This document shows, piece after piece, positions 4,583 to 5,067 of a DNA stretch of 5,067 bases. Source of the stretch: Oscillospiraceae bacterium (lineage in GTDB: Bacteria; Bacillota; Clostridia; Oscillospirales; Ruminococcaceae); NCBI GenBank assembly GCA_017483405.1, contig JAFUWP010000324.1, positions 1 through 5,067 of the forward strand, read 5' to 3'. The position numbers and the translations under genes were made by a program. A model generated the notes under the pieces. The model saw only the letters and a program-made list of their open reading frames with translations. It ran no database searches and had not been told where the DNA came from. The number at the start of each line of letters is the position of its first letter. The first letter of the stretch is position 1.

Positions 4583-5067
4583 ATGAATCTGTTTCACAGA
4601 AAGAAAAAGAAAGTGTCTCGTTCTTCCAGAATGCTGAGTAGCATGACTTCGGCAGTACTGGCACTTTCAGCATTTTCCGGTTTTCCGGCCGGCACGGTCA
4701 TGAAGGCGGATGCCGCTACCACAAACTGGAAATTCGATTTAGGGGGAGCAGGCACAGCAAGCGGATATACCGGAGTTTCTGCAAGTGATGCCTACAGCAG
4801 TTCCAAAGGTTACGGCTTTTCCGGAAGCGTTTCCAACGTCAGTGCAGGAGGTTCTGGCGCACTTTCCGATGCGGTCAAATTTACAGGGGGTACATTCAAT
4901 GTGGATTTGCCGAAAGGACTGTATCAGCTCACTGTCATCACCGGAAACAGCCCCAGAACTTCGATTAAAGTCGAGGGCATGTTACAGATGATTAACCTGA
5001 CCGGAAACAATGCCAAAGAAAGCATACAAGTTCCCGTCACGGACGGACAGCTGAACATTCAGGCAGT
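4583..5067 (+). CDS. Exported carbohydrate-active protein, probably rhamnogalacturonan acetylesterase-like (CE12), 3' end outside window
   Basis: The first 161 residues of a secreted protein; the frame runs open off the window. Residues 1-18 are strongly basic (R-K-K-K-K, 7-10), residues about 20-36 are hydrophobic, and A-D-A at 42-44 gives a probable signal peptidase I site before Ala45. The mature protein begins with W-K-F-D-L-G-G (49-55), then G-Y-T-G-V (61-65), Y-S-S-S-K-G-Y-G-F (71-79), and later V-D-L-P-K-G-L-Y-Q-L-T-V (107-118). This order of motifs is that of the beta-sandwich module at the N-terminus of CE12 rhamnogalacturonan acetylesterases such as the YxiM type; an SGNH esterase domain would normally follow. 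It would remove acetyl groups from pectin backbones outside the cell. The module also occurs in other pectin-active proteins such as lyases, and the catalytic part is not in the window, so the enzyme class is inferred. A dockerin or cell-wall module downstream cannot be judged. Confidence 0.8.
   Translation, partial: MNLFHRKKKKVSRSSRMLSSMTSAVLALSAFSGFPAGTVMKADAATTNWKFDLGGAGTASGYTGVSASDAYSSSKGYGFSGSVSNVSAGGSGALSDAVKFTGGTFNVDLPKGLYQLTVITGNSPRTSIKVEGMLQMINLTGNNAKESIQVPVTDGQLNIQA

Noticed and set aside
4376..4597. A 73-codon minus-strand open frame across the leader of the exported protein gene
   Set aside because: It overlaps the + strand promoter, ribosome binding site and start codon; the peptide is rich in Ile, Phe and Tyr as expected from AT-rich DNA, and no promoter for it was seen.

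Overview
The window looks like a chromosomal segment of an anaerobic, fibre-degrading Firmicute, most likely Ruminococcus or a close relative in the Oscillospiraceae. The reasons are the moderately AT-rich intergenic DNA, strong AGGAGG-type ribosome binding sites, consensus sigma-A promoters with TG-extended -10 boxes, a GH130 mannooligosaccharide phosphorylase, and a secreted protein that starts like gut and rumen rhamnogalacturonan acetylesterases. The species assignment is inference. All supported genes are on the + strand.

Layout. Bases 2-364 hold the 3' end of a gene with a glycosyltransferase-like C-terminus, closed by a clear intrinsic terminator (384-420). Bases 496-2281 form a two-gene operon: a MerR-family regulator (start about 537, stop 1238), then a membrane-anchored alpha/beta hydrolase (1235-2281) that overlaps it by 4 nt. 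Its promoter has the classic MerR design, a 19-bp spacer between -35 and -10 holding a perfect inverted repeat, so the operon is probably controlled by its own regulator. A hairpin at 2305-2336 may end it. Bases 2365-3077 hold a strong promoter and a two-helix membrane protein of unknown function. Bases 3173-4286 hold a promoter and a GH130 phosphorylase. Bases 4287-4582 are a non-coding leader with two candidate promoters and a hairpin. From 4583 to the window edge runs the N-terminus of an exported protein, probably a CE12-type esterase.

How the genes work together. The phosphorylase and the exported esterase fit plant cell-wall use: the esterase would act outside on acetylated pectin, and the phosphorylase would cleave imported beta-mannosides inside. 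Each has its own promoter, so any link is by theme rather than by operon. The regulator and hydrolase form a separate unit. The most unusual point is that the sensor half of the MerR protein resembles DUF3887, a domain otherwise known at the N-terminus of alpha/beta hydrolases, and here the hydrolase is the next gene. No CRISPR array, rRNA or tRNA gene, transposase or attachment site was seen.
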